This document shows positions 17,788-25,200 of a stretch of DNA of 64,000 nt, in pieces. Both the position numbers and the translations under genes were made by a program. Where the stretch lies: NCBI RefSeq assembly GCF_000316575.1, contig NC_019682.1:2106001-2170000 (forward strand), written 5' to 3'. The notes below the pieces were generated by a model. The model saw only the letters and a program-made list of their open reading frames with translations, was not told the DNA's origin and ran no database searches. The stretch's first letter is position 1, and the number at the start of each line of letters is the position of its first letter. This DNA is from Calothrix sp. PCC 7507. Its GTDB lineage: Bacteria > Cyanobacteriota > Cyanobacteriia > Cyanobacteriales > Nostocaceae.

Positions 17788-18489
17788 ATGGTAGTTAAAT
17801 TAGGATTTGGATCAGTACCAAAACCTCAATATGTCTTTGTCAGCAGAGAATCTGATCATTGTTGGTATATGCTTGCTGACGATGCACAACATATTCCCAT
17901 TTTTGATAAAGCTTTGACTGGGGTAATTGCAGAAATAGAGGCTAATAAAATAGTTGAAACTAAATTCGGTTCGGTTAGAAAAACCGATTTACATATTTCG
18001 GCAGACAAACCTTATATTATTCGTTCAGGAAGCGACTCTTTCTTTTCTAAAAACTTATTGTTGTGTTTAGATGCACTCAGTGATCAAGAATTGTGTAAGC
18101 CACTAACGATCGCAGTCAGCCCCGGAGATAGTAATGTGGTTTTTTGTAAAATTTATGATCCCATAACTTATCGCTCTATCGGTGTTAGTTGGGATGGATA
18201 CCAGGAAATTGACTGGCAAGCTTTAGGGCAAAAAGTTAGCCTCAAAATTAACGGAATTAATCATTTCAATCAAGCTGAAACAAATATATCTACCAATAGT
18301 ATAACGGCTGAAATTCGTGATGTTTTTATAGCTCAAACTGACACATATTTAGCACAATTAAATTGGAGTCCAAACCAAGGGAAAGAGTACTTGCTACAGA
18401 GATATGGCAAGCGATCGCGTCTACAACTCACTGATATAGAACTACTGGAATTTATTGATTACCTAAAGCGACAAGTCAACCAAAGCTAA
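17788..18489 (+). CDS. Uncharacterised protein, 233 aa
   Basis: I do not recognise the family. The protein has no signal peptide, no membrane segment and no obvious catalytic motif. It is predicted to be alpha/beta, with several alternating-hydrophobic strands (PQYVFVSRESDHCWYMLAD, then PLTIAVSPGDSNVVFCKI) and a basic C-terminus (YLLQRYGKRSRLQLTDIELL). Composition and codon use look like those of neighbouring accessory genes. It stands between DUF29 and a toxin-antitoxin pair and converges with the toxin gene at a 22-bp gap. Its place at the edge of the accessory island makes a conflict-related role possible, but this is only positional. Confidence 0.6.
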   Translation: MVVKLGFGSVPKPQYVFVSRESDHCWYMLADDAQHIPIFDKALTGVIAEIEANKIVETKFGSVRKTDLHISADKPYIIRSGSDSFFSKNLLLCLDALSDQELCKPLTIAVSPGDSNVVFCKIYDPITYRSIGVSWDGYQEIDWQALGQKVSLKINGINHFNQAETNISTNSITAEIRDVFIAQTDTYLAQLNWSPNQGKEYLLQRYGKRSRLQLTDIELLEFIDYLKRQVNQS

Positions 18490-18510
18490 TCAACTAGCGA
18501 TCGCTTTAAG

Positions 18511-18552
18511 TTTATCTAATTGGATGACCTTTCACCTCATTTCCCAATCCGC
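18511..18552. repeat. Shared TA-module tail, copy 1
   Basis: It begins TTTATCTAATTGGAT and ends CATTTCCCAATCCGC. It overlaps the 3' end of the RelE/ParE-type toxin gene, so it encodes the last residues of that toxin. It is similar to 19148-19188 and 19769-19799. Confidence 0.7.
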
Positions 18553-18823
18553 AATATAACTGAGAGAGTAGTTTGTCATAATCTGTATGGATACCAATCC
18601 AAAACCATACAATCCCGTTTTCGTTTCGCACACCAACAGCGCGATAACTTTTGCTCACACGGGCAGAGTAGATAGGTAAGATAGGATGCACTTGTTTGAA
18701 ACGGAGGCTAGGATGCCAGGGATCTTGCTTAAACTGTCGATAAGCTTCTCGTGCTTGTTGCTGAACCTGTTGGGGAAGATTAGTAAATGCTTTGCGAAAC
18801 TGAGCCGTTGTTCTAGATTTCAC
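18512..18823 (-). CDS. Type II toxin, RelE/ParE superfamily
   Basis: This is a 103-aa protein with the RelE/ParE fold pattern. An N-terminal helix (TTAQFRKAFTNLPQQVQQQA) and a second helix precede beta strands with SLRFKQV, IYSARVSKSYRAVGV and IVWFWIGIHTDYDKLL. The Arg in SARVSKSYRA and the His/Asp near the C-terminus fall where catalytic or substrate residues lie in HigB/RelE-like mRNA interferases. The target could be ribosome-bound mRNA (RelE-like) or gyrase (ParE-like); the sequence does not decide. The start overlaps the antitoxin stop by 4 bases (ATGA), which gives translational coupling. The final residues, about GNEVKGHPIR, are encoded by a repeat shared with the brnA end. Confidence 0.8.
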   Translation of the reverse strand: MKSRTTAQFRKAFTNLPQQVQQQAREAYRQFKQDPWHPSLRFKQVHPILPIYSARVSKSYRAVGVRNENGIVWFWIGIHTDYDKLLSQLYCGLGNEVKGHPIR

Positions 18824-19038
18824 AGGGTTTCTGGATCTAACTCTTGGGCTTCACCTGCTTGATCTTCGGCTAAAGCTGCTGCAGCGAGTTTAGCAAGCGC
18901 ATCATGAGATTTTGCAAATGCTTTGTCCCAAAGGGCTTCATCTTCAAGTTCTTCTATTATGAGCGCAGCAATTGTATCTTGCTCAGTCTCAGAAAGTTGT
19001 TTTACTCGTGCGATCGCTTGTTCAAGTAGATGGGTCAT
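18820..19038 (-). CDS. Type II antitoxin partner of the RelE/ParE-type toxin
   Basis: This 72-aa, strongly helical and acidic protein (LLEQAIARVKQLSETEQDTI, then ALIIEELEDEALWDKAF) precedes the toxin gene and overlaps it by 4 bp. This is the standard antitoxin-first order. The N-terminal part is of the kind found in cyanobacterial antitoxins paired with short RelE toxins. No clear DNA-binding motif is visible, so autoregulation may need the complex. The acidic C-terminal half, which ends in GEAQELDPETL, probably wraps and neutralises the basic toxin. Confidence 0.75.
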   Translation of the reverse strand: MTHLLEQAIARVKQLSETEQDTIAALIIEELEDEALWDKAFAKSHDALAKLAAAALAEDQAGEAQELDPETL

Positions 19039-19131
19039 ATAACACTGCTGTAAAAAAGACCTGCTAACTATTCTACCGTTCTGTTATGGTTCTAAGGTTT
19101 GGGGATTTTCTAGCGTAGACGCGGCGATAGA

Positions 19132-19188
19132 CATCGCTCTTTTTGAATTTATCTAATTGGATCGCTTTTCACCTCATTTCCCAATGCG
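19132..19188. repeat. Shared TA-module tail, copy 2
   Basis: ATCGCTCTTTTTGAATTTAT and then CTAATTGGATCGC continue into CACCTCATTTCCCAATGCGC. It overlaps the last codons of brnA. The first 34 bases match 19754-19787 nearly perfectly, and the second half matches 18511-18552. Confidence 0.75.
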
Positions 19189-19434
19189 CTCAAGTTCCTC
19201 TCTTAATACTCGGCGTAACGTGTCTTCTAAAGGTTCACGGCGCTGCTGAATGTACTCACGCAAGGCATCATTAATCAACGTTTGGTAATTTCCACCTCCT
19301 GCTTGGTTAACTTGGTCACGAAACCATGTGAGTATTTCATCATCTAGACGAATTGTAATCCTAGTTTTTCCGGGTGGTGTGGGTTCTATTGCCCCCCGCT
19401 TGCCTTGGCTAAAATCATACTCAGTTTCCATCAT
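19174..19434 (-). CDS. brnA: BrnA-type antitoxin
   Basis: This is an 86-aa antitoxin of the BrnA family, which binds BrnT and represses the brnTA promoter. The segment TRITIRLDDEILTWFRDQVN is the ribbon-helix-helix DNA-binding core and is preceded by a short Gly/Pro region. YQTLINDALREYIQQRREPL completes the RHH fold. A helical extension (LEDTLRRVLREELERIGK) follows. The start codon comes one base after the brnT stop (TAA then ATG), so the two are co-translated in the toxin-first order characteristic of BrnT/BrnA. Two consecutive Met codons occur at the start. Confidence 0.88.
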   Translation of the reverse strand: MMETEYDFSQGKRGAIEPTPPGKTRITIRLDDEILTWFRDQVNQAGGGNYQTLINDALREYIQQRREPLEDTLRRVLREELERIGK

Positions 19435-19701
19435 TTATCCTTCCTCATATTGCTTTTGTTCCTGGCGCGTAGCTTTGCGGGCAGAAATTAATCGAATTTC
19501 ATCACTACGCCATGTATACACAACTACTAAAATCCTACCGAAAGCATCCATCCCAATTGTGATTAACCGTTCCTCATCAAAACGTTCATCTATGACGGTG
19601 ATTGCCAAATCATCTGAAAAGACAGACACTGCATCAGCGAAGTCAACACCGTGCTTGCGAAGATTGGCTGTTGCTTTGTCTCTATCCCATTGATAAACCA
19701 T
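19435..19701 (-). CDS. brnT: BrnT-type toxin
   Basis: This is an 88-aa toxin of the BrnT family, a RelE-fold ribonuclease that inhibits translation. The family signature is visible: WDRDKATANLRKHGVDFADA near the start, then DERFDEERLITIGMD, then RILVVVYTWRSDEIRLISAR, ending ATRQEQKQYEEG. The catalytic pattern (Lys/His in LRKHGV and Arg in the last strands) is intact, so it should be active. It is the first gene of the brnT-brnA operon. Upstream, at 19754-19799, lies a copy of the sequence that also ends the brnA gene. Confidence 0.9.
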   Translation of the reverse strand: MVYQWDRDKATANLRKHGVDFADAVSVFSDDLAITVIDERFDEERLITIGMDAFGRILVVVYTWRSDEIRLISARKATRQEQKQYEEG

Positions 19702-20081
19702 CTAAATCTATTGTATGCACATTCGTACATATTACCAAGGGATGAAGACTCTAATCGCTCTTTTTGAATTTATCTAATTGGATCGCCTTTCACTTCATTA
19801 GACTTCTTGTATAAATATTTTTTGTCTCACGCAGAGGCGCGGAGGCGCAAAGAAAGAGCGCGAAAATGAGGAGGCAAGAGGTCTACTGAACGTTCTATAA
19901 AAAGCTCACGGTTGCTTTTGCATCATCATCTTACCCAGACTTTATCAAAGTTTCACATGGATCGGCTTCATCAATGGTGATTAGCTCGTTATTCAGGGAA
20001 AAATATGTATAAGATTACTCACCGGTAGTCGCAAAAATTCGTTGATAAACCTTTTTTACAGCTAATCATAACCAGGAGTAT
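19702..20081. other. Intergenic region between brnT and the Mrr-like gene
   Basis: It contains the brnT promoter and the third copy of the shared TA tail. Around 19830-19860 is a CACGCAGAGGCGCGGAGGCG stretch of a type common in Nostoc intergenic DNA. No gene is seen. Confidence 0.45.
19754..19799. repeat. Shared TA-module tail, copy 3
   Basis: It matches 19132-19188 over about 46 bases (ATCGCTCTTTTTGAATTTAT and then CTAATTGGATCGCC). It is upstream of brnT and not attached to any gene, so it looks like a leftover from a lost or moved module. Confidence 0.7.
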
Positions 20082-20588
20082 TTGATGATTCCAATTATTT
20101 TGGGTGCTGCAGCTTTAGCTGGCGCTGCAATTTACGGTGTTAGTGAATTAATCAAGGATGGTGAAAGACAACGGCAGGAAGAAGAAAGACAACGGCAGGA
20201 AAAAGAAAGACGTATTCTTGCTAGTGGAATTCATGAAGTTGATGAAATGAGTGGAAAGGACTTTGAAAAACTTTTGTCACTGCTTTTCAGAAAAACTGGG
20301 TACAATGTCAGCCTGACTCCAGACACTCAAGACTATGGCGCTGACTTAATCCTATACAAGGATGATGTAAAAACTATTATTCAAGCAAAAAGATCCAAAA
20401 ATCCTATTAGTGTGAAAGCAGTACAAGAGGTAGCAAGTGCAGTCAGGCATTATCAAGCAAATAAAGCAATAGTTATTACAAATAATAGATTTACGGACAA
20501 TGCTTACAACCTTGCACGTTCTAATGAAGTAGAACTATGGGATAGAAAAAAGCTTATTGAATTCATGCTGCGTGCTAAAAACTATTAG
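20082..20588 (+). CDS. Membrane-anchored Mrr-like restriction endonuclease
   Basis: This is a 168-aa protein. Residues 1-22 form a single membrane helix (IILGAAALAGAAIYGV). Residues 25-45 are a charged coiled coil with a repeated ERQRQE unit. The rest is an Mrr-type catalytic domain of the PD-(D/E)XK superfamily: MSGKDFEKLLSLLFRKTGY, then DYGADLIL with the metal-binding Asp (about 83 or 87), then IIQAKR with Gln100-x-Lys102 in place of E-x-K, then NPISVKAVQEVASA and AIVITNNRFT. The Q-x-K variant is common in active Mrr proteins. The function is probably cleavage of foreign or modified DNA. The AT-rich composition differs from the housekeeping genes. The following frame (20593-20910) looks like the remaining C-terminus of another gene. 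Confidence 0.8.
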   Translation: MMIPIILGAAALAGAAIYGVSELIKDGERQRQEEERQRQEKERRILASGIHEVDEMSGKDFEKLLSLLFRKTGYNVSLTPDTQDYGADLILYKDDVKTIIQAKRSKNPISVKAVQEVASAVRHYQANKAIVITNNRFTDNAYNLARSNEVELWDRKKLIEFMLRAKNY

Positions 20589-20592
20589 ATAG

Positions 20593-20910
20593 TATAAGCA
20601 GATTGCCGAGCAAGAACAGACGAAGCGGCGAGAGATTGATGCTTGGGAAAAAGAAGCGATCGCTAAAATTAATACTCAGCGAGACTTGCTGATGGCGTAT
20701 CTGGATCAATCTTTTGACGAACGTGCAAAAAACTTTCGGGCTTTGTTTGCTGTTGTTGATAGTGCGATCGCATCTGGTAATAATGAGCAATTAGCCCTTA
20801 CTTTAAATTCAATCACAGAAATTGCTAAATCAAGTCCATTTAAAGAGCTTGCCAACTTAGCTACTGTCCGCGCCGCTCTAGATGATCCAAACCATGAATG
20901 GACATTTTGA
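20593..20910 (+). pseudogene. 3' remnant of a coiled-coil gene behind the nuclease gene
   Basis: The frame is open from just after a TAG at 20590 to the stop at 20910, but no ATG with a ribosome-binding site starts it; the first candidate is a TTG at 20686. It encodes a charged coiled coil (EQEQTKRREIDAWEKEAIAK) followed by LMAYLDQSFDERAKNFRALF and SGNNEQLALTLNSITEIAKS, and ends in DDPNHEWTF. This C-terminal block recalls a bacterial family of about 200 aa with an N-terminal membrane helix. Together with the membrane helix that starts the upstream gene, it suggests that an Mrr nuclease domain disrupted or replaced the middle of one ancestral gene. It might still be translated from the TTG. 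Confidence 0.6.
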
Positions 20911-20959
20911 TTTTATCGGAGTGCGATCGCTCTGCGAAAAACTTTAAATTCCTATTATT

Positions 20960-20991
20960 TCGAGAGCAGATTTTATCCTCGCTCTTTTTTT
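20960..20991 (+). terminator. Probable terminator after the nuclease/remnant unit
   Basis: A short stem (AGAGC with GCTCT) across a 14-base loop is followed by seven T residues. The stem is weak but the T-run is good. Confidence 0.5.
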
Positions 20992-21039
20992 GTGTGATCG
21001 TAGCTATTGATATAAGTTAAAAACTATAGGCAAATTATT

Positions 21040-21648
21040 TTAATTATTACTCGATTCACAAAAACTTTTTAAAATCCCTAAAATCTGCCCCACATCACTT
21101 ATAAAATATTCATTCAAATCTATTTCAACTACTTGCCCAGTGAGGCGGATAAATTTCCAGTTAGTACCGGTGGTTACACTACCATAAACTGTGGGAATTT
21201 CATTGCCTTTTTGTTGATTAAATAATTGCGCTGCTATCATCTCGGCGATGCATTGTCCTAAGCCTGATTGAATGTTATCATTTTTGGCTTCTACCAAAGC
21301 AATAACTGGTGATTTAATAATTATCTGTTCTGGAGATTTACTAATCAGAAAAGCGCAAAAACCATTTAAGCCTTTTTCGGGACTCACGTTAAATTCTCGA
21401 CCAGAAAACAAACTGATTTGATTTTGTAATTGTTCCTTGAGTTCTAGCAGAATTGGTGTCAATATTAATTCGGAGCGGGCTTTTTCTGTGCCAATAGCTA
21501 ATGCTAGGGGTAGATATTTTTTGAGTATTTGTGCTAAGAAATCGCTGTATTTTACTGGGGATATATCGGCAAAAATTCCCGCAGCTTCCATAATGCTGAT
21601 TCCAAAAGCTGTCTCAACAGTTTCTATACTGAATTGACTGTATGACAT
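21040..21648 (-). CDS. PD-(D/E)XK-like uncharacterised protein, cyanobacterial family
   Basis: This is a protein of about 202 aa from the ATG at 21648 (MSYSQFSIETVETAF). A central block, SPVIALVEAKNDNIQSGLGQ followed by CIAEMIAAQLFN, has the E-x-K signature and the helix that follows it in PD-(D/E)XK nucleases. The next strands (VYGSVTTGTNWKFIRLTG) are typical of a cyanobacteria-rich family related to the N-terminal domain of type I restriction subunits. No function is established. The frame extends upstream to 21738, but that part is a copy of the LapA gene start (see the duplicated segment at 21671) and is not used. Its place inside the TA/nuclease island fits a defence or selfish-element role. 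Confidence 0.65.
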   Translation of the reverse strand: MSYSQFSIETVETAFGISIMEAAGIFADISPVKYSDFLAQILKKYLPLALAIGTEKARSELILTPILLELKEQLQNQISLFSGREFNVSPEKGLNGFCAFLISKSPEQIIIKSPVIALVEAKNDNIQSGLGQCIAEMIAAQLFNQQKGNEIPTVYGSVTTGTNWKFIRLTGQVVEIDLNEYFISDVGQILGILKSFCESSNN

Positions 21649-21670
21649 GATCTTCATCCAAATTAGGCTA

Positions 21671-21733
21671 TGATCTGTAAAGAATTTTAACGATACAAGT
21701 GTGGCGTTTTGGGTGGAAATAATGGCGATCGCC
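21671..21733. repeat. 63-bp duplicate of a lapA-gene segment, copy 1
   Basis: It aligns base for base, with about ten substitutions and no gap, to 22201-22263 inside the LapA-domain gene (TGTAAAGAATTTTAACGATA near one end, AATGGCGATCGCC at the other). On the minus strand both copies encode AIAIIS(A/T)QNA followed by VSLKFFT. Confidence 0.85.
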
Positions 21734-21781
21734 TCCAACTACATTGCCGCGTAATGCAATACAACTTGATCTGACAAGATA

Positions 21782-22024
21782 ATGAGCAAAGAAAACATTA
21801 CCTTTCGGATAGATAGCAGTCAGAAGGCGGCACTGGATGCGATCGCTGCGGGAATGAACCGCGATCGCAAATACGTCTTAAATGAAGCTGTAGCTGCTTA
21901 TCTAGAGATGTATCAGTGGCAAATTGAGGAGATTCCAAAAGGGATTTATGAAGCAGATGCTGGAGACTTCGCCAGTGATGAGGAAGTCAAGACGATTTTT
22001 ACAAGACTTATCAATGTAGATTAG
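21782..22024 (+). CDS. Ribbon-helix-helix antitoxin-like protein (CopG/RHH)
   Basis: This is an 80-aa protein with an RHH DNA-binding domain: NITFRIDSSQKAALDAIAAG (beta strand then helix A) and RKYVLNEAVAAYLEMYQWQI (helix B). The acidic C-terminus (EADAGDFASDEEVKTIFTRL) would bind a toxin. Antitoxins of this form usually precede a RelE/ParE toxin that overlaps the stop codon, but here a convergent LapA gene ends 17 bp downstream and no toxin is present. The gene is flanked by the two copies of a 63-bp LapA segment, which suggests it arrived in that locus as a cassette. Confidence 0.75.
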   Translation: MSKENITFRIDSSQKAALDAIAAGMNRDRKYVLNEAVAAYLEMYQWQIEEIPKGIYEADAGDFASDEEVKTIFTRLINVD

Positions 22025-22040
22025 CTTCATGTCTTACAGA

Positions 22041-22316
22041 TCAAAAATCTTCATCATCAACAAAAAACTCGGCATCTTCATCTAACCGTGCATCTTGGGG
22101 AGAATCACCCAACCTCCATAAAGGTTGCAATACAGCTATGCCAATCAATCCTATGGCAGCACTAAATGCTAGCACCAAACCAAATGGGATCTGTATCGAT
22201 TGATATGTAAAGAATTTTAACGATACTGGTGCAGCATTTTGGGCGGAGATAATGGCGATCGCCACTACCCAAACAGCTAAAATTACCGATATTAATAAAT
22301 TGGAAATAGTTTTCAT
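22041..22316 (-). CDS. LapA-domain (DUF1049) membrane protein
   Basis: This is a 91-aa protein with two membrane segments (LLISVILAVWVVAIAIISAQ and PFGLVLAFSAAIGLIGIAVL) separated by NAAPVSLKFFTYQSIQI, the LapA/DUF1049 signature. An acidic C-terminal tail follows (RLDEDAEFFVDDEDF). In E. coli, LapA works with LapB in envelope assembly control; in cyanobacteria the role is unknown. The length is normal and the frame intact. It is convergent with the RHH antitoxin. A 63-bp part of this gene is duplicated at 21671-21733. Confidence 0.85.
   Translation of the reverse strand: MKTISNLLISVILAVWVVAIAIISAQNAAPVSLKFFTYQSIQIPFGLVLAFSAAIGLIGIAVLQPLWRLGDSPQDARLDEDAEFFVDDEDF
22201..22263. repeat. 63-bp lapA-gene segment, copy 2 (original)
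   Basis: This copy lies within the intact LapA-domain reading frame and is therefore the presumed source. The other copy is at 21671-21733 in the same orientation, 530 bp away. Confidence 0.85.
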
Positions 22317-22376
22317 AATCAGCTATTCCCCTCTTTGCTAGCAAAGAGGGGTTAGGGGTGAGGTACTTCTAGACTT

Positions 22377-23804
22377 CTACTCTAACTTAGCGATCGCACT
22401 CTCTAACTCTTGGGCGATTTTGGCAAGTTTTTCGGGGGTGTTGGTTTCGAGGTAAACACGCACCAATGGTTCTGTACCGGAGGGACGCAGCAGAACCCAG
22501 CTACCTTCTTCTAGATACAGTTTAATGCCATCTTTGCGACCGACTTCTTTAACTTTAATCCCCGCTACCTCTGTGGGTGGATTTTTGGTAAAGGAGTCGA
22601 TGACAGCGGTTTTGTGAGCTTCTGTGAGGTGCAAGTCGAGGCGATTATTATACAAAGGCCCGTCGGCTTCGGCGATCGCTTCTTTGACAAGTTCACTCAA
22701 AGGTTTACCTTCATAGGCGATCGCTTCTGCAACTAGCATATCTGCTAAAACGCCGTCTTTTTCGGGAATGTGCCCAATAATGCTCAAACCACCTGATTCT
22801 TCCCCACCAATCAACACGGTGGTTTCCCGCATTTTTTCACCGATGTATTTAAAGCCTACTGCTGTTTCATAAATTTGTAGCCCATATTTAGCCGCGAAAT
22901 TATCTAGCAAATGGGTTGTCGCGACTGTGCGGACAATCGCGCCGGTTTTACCTTTGTTTTTTATTAAATGACGTGCTAATAATAGCAACACAGTGTTAGG
23001 GGTGAGGACATTGCCTAATTCATCAACGATACCAAAGCGATCGCTATCGCCATCTGTAGCTAAACCCAAATCGGCTTGATCGCGGCGTACTGCTTCCACC
23101 AATTCAACTAGTTGTTCCCCTTTGGGTTCTGGCATACCGCCGCCAAACAAAACATCCCGCCAAGCGTGGAAACTTTCTAACTCAACACCACTGTGTTGCA
23201 AAACTTCATCCAAATATCCACGAGAGGTAGAATACAGTGCATCGTACTTGACCTTCAAGTGGGCGCTTCTGATCTTTTCTGTATCTAGTAGGGTATAGAT
23301 AAATTGCAGATAATCGGGTTTTGGATCGAAAATAGAAATAGAACCCGATGGGTTGCTACTAGGCAACGCATCCGACGCACCTTCAATATTTGCCACAATA
23401 GTATCAGTAATTTCTGGAGTGGCAGGACCAGCATAATCAGGGATATATTTAATTCCACAGTAAGGTGCAGGATTGTGACTAGCGGTAAACATCAACGCCC
23501 CCGCTGAATTTAGGTGACGGGCGTTGTAGGCAATTACTGGTGTAGGACAATCCCGATCAGTAACTTTGACATTCCAACCCAAATCTGCCAAGACTTGGGC
23601 TGCTGTCTGGGCAAACTGATCTGCTAAAAACCGAGTGTCGTAAGCCACGAGAACCGGTCTATCTTTGCTATAGGCTGTTTCGAGATAACTAGCGATCGCC
23701 CTTGTGACTTTCCGCACATTGGGGAAAGTAAAGTCATCGGCGATAATTCCTCGCCAGCCATCGGTGCCAAATTTTATCTTGCTGGAACTACTACTGACGC
23801 TCAT
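22377..23804 (-). CDS. Phosphoglucomutase/phosphomannomutase family protein
   Basis: This enzyme of the alpha-D-phosphohexomutase superfamily is about 475 aa. It interconverts hexose 1- and 6-phosphates through a phosphoserine: TASHNP at about 107-112 (phosphoserine about 109), the metal loop in ATDGDSDRFG, the sugar loop GGEESGG, and the phosphate-binding loop RPSGTEP. The N-terminal KFGTDGWRGIIADDFT is also diagnostic. The exact substrate (glucose, mannose or glucosamine phosphate) cannot be fixed. The start at 23804 (MSVSSSSSKIKFG) is chosen because upstream codons to 23897 encode low-complexity leader sequence that overlaps the divergent neighbour. It is a housekeeping gene set inside the accessory island. 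Confidence 0.88.
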   Translation of the reverse strand: MSVSSSSSKIKFGTDGWRGIIADDFTFPNVRKVTRAIASYLETAYSKDRPVLVAYDTRFLADQFAQTAAQVLADLGWNVKVTDRDCPTPVIAYNARHLNSAGALMFTASHNPAPYCGIKYIPDYAGPATPEITDTIVANIEGASDALPSSNPSGSISIFDPKPDYLQFIYTLLDTEKIRSAHLKVKYDALYSTSRGYLDEVLQHSGVELESFHAWRDVLFGGGMPEPKGEQLVELVEAVRRDQADLGLATDGDSDRFGIVDELGNVLTPNTVLLLLARHLIKNKGKTGAIVRTVATTHLLDNFAAKYGLQIYETAVGFKYIGEKMRETTVLIGGEESGGLSIIGHIPEKDGVLADMLVAEAIAYEGKPLSELVKEAIAEADGPLYNNRLDLHLTEAHKTAVIDSFTKNPPTEVAGIKVKEVGRKDGIKLYLEEGSWVLLRPSGTEPLVRVYLETNTPEKLAKIAQELESAIAKLE

Positions 23805-23910
23805 TTTGCCACTGTCTCCCGTGCATCTTTGAATACTATAGGAAGCTTCCCGCAAAGCGTGCGTAGCCGCAAGTGTGCCCACTGTATTTTTTCTCACAGC
23901 TTCTCTTGCA

Positions 23911-24765
23911 ATGTCAACCCCCGATCGCCCTTTTGCCAGTTATCACCTTTGGTCTTTAGTTGCCCCTGCGACGGGGCAAGAACGCTGGCATTGCCAGATG
24001 CGGCGGGGGTTTATCAAAGCGCGTCAACATGAAGCCCAAGTCAAAGCACTGTTAGCAAAGGCCACTGCACCTCAGCGGATTGGTATACTCGCCCAAAAAG
24101 GCGTTTATGAGTTTCATCATAATAGACATCTGTTGAATCAATCTGACGGTGTGGAAAAAGTTGCTCAAATACTGAAGTTAAGTCACTCACCGGAGGAAGT
24201 GCAGCAGCGCGTGTTGCAAATTTTAAGAAAATATCATGATGCACCACTGCTTTCGGGTAAAAACATTATCCAACTCACTCCCGGTGATGAAGGCTTTCCC
24301 AAACCGATTTTGATTGATCAAGATAATTATTGCTTCCGCTTATATGCCGCAATGGACTGCGTTTTTATTGACTATGGGCGCATTTTACATATTTTAGATT
24401 TTAAAACTGGTAAATCTGCTTTTGACCACAGACAAGCACTAGTTTATTTGCTAGCAGCCCGTTATCTTTATCCAGGGCGGCAAGCAGTAGCGTCATTTTA
24501 TAATCTAGAGATTGGTAAAAAATCTGATTTAATTAGCATTAATCATAGCGAATTAAACTCCGTAGAATTTGAATTAGCTAATATTGCCCATAAGCACCAA
24601 CAAGATTTACAAAAATATCAGCAAGAAACTGAGAATTTTAGCCAAATTTTTCCCCCAAATCCCGGTTATCATTGCCGCTTTTGTCCATTTAATTCTATCT
24701 GTGACTTTTCGGAAGTTAACCCTTCACAACCCCATCCTATGCCGAGTTTAAAAGTGCATGAGTAA
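23911..24765 (+). CDS. PD-(D/E)XK nuclease family protein (RecB/Cas4-like)
   Basis: This protein of about 284 aa belongs to the RecB/Cas4-like exonuclease group. LHILDFKTGK carries the D-x-K active site (Asp and Lys in DFKTGK), and QALVYLLAARYLYPGRQAVA is the helix that follows it. CRFCPFNSICDF near the C-terminus is a Cx2Cx5C cluster like the Fe-S cluster ligands of Cas4 and AddB. A possible fourth Cys lies near the N-terminus (RWHCQM). No cas genes are nearby, so it is a standalone family member, probably acting in DNA repair. The ATG at 23911 is preferred over 23875 because it avoids overlap with the divergent mutase leader. Confidence 0.78.
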   Translation: MSTPDRPFASYHLWSLVAPATGQERWHCQMRRGFIKARQHEAQVKALLAKATAPQRIGILAQKGVYEFHHNRHLLNQSDGVEKVAQILKLSHSPEEVQQRVLQILRKYHDAPLLSGKNIIQLTPGDEGFPKPILIDQDNYCFRLYAAMDCVFIDYGRILHILDFKTGKSAFDHRQALVYLLAARYLYPGRQAVASFYNLEIGKKSDLISINHSELNSVEFELANIAHKHQQDLQKYQQETENFSQIFPPNPGYHCRFCPFNSICDFSEVNPSQPHPMPSLKVHE

Positions 24766-24846
24766 GTACCAGCGGACGCAGATAACCTTCGCATCTCAAC
24801 CAACTATGGTTGTCCGTTCCGGTGCAGCGCGGTTGTTAGCTGGCTT

Positions 24847-25200
24847 CTACTGTTGTTGTAACTGTTCAATTGCTCTTATAATTTGCTGGTACAGCGGCTG
24901 ATCGAGATTACCCTCTCCCATGCCTTCTCGATAGTTACTCTCCGCCCGTTGCAAGTCTGACAGTGCCCCTTTTTTATCTCCAAGGTTTACACGAGCTAGA
25001 CCTCGACCATAATGAGCTGTGTAATGCTTTGGAACAAGACTAATCGCTCGATCGTAGTCTGCAATTGCTTCACGATATTTACTTAAAGCTGCAAGTGCGA
25101 AGCCTCGATCACTGTATGCATTTGCACTGGGACTGAGTTGGATGACTTTAGTATAGTCTGCGATCGCACCTTGGTAATTTCTTAAGGTAATCTTTGCAGC
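24847..25200 (-). pseudogene. Tetratricopeptide-repeat protein, 3' remnant
   Basis: The minus-strand frame reads YQGAIADYTKVIQLSPSANA, then ALSKYREAIADYDRAISLVP and ARVNLGDKKGALSDLQRAES, about three TPR units, and ends QLQQQ with a stop at 24847. It has no start codon at its 5' end. Instead the frame runs into the hsdM-like remnant at about 25200 in another phase. It is the tail of a once longer TPR protein. Confidence 0.7.
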
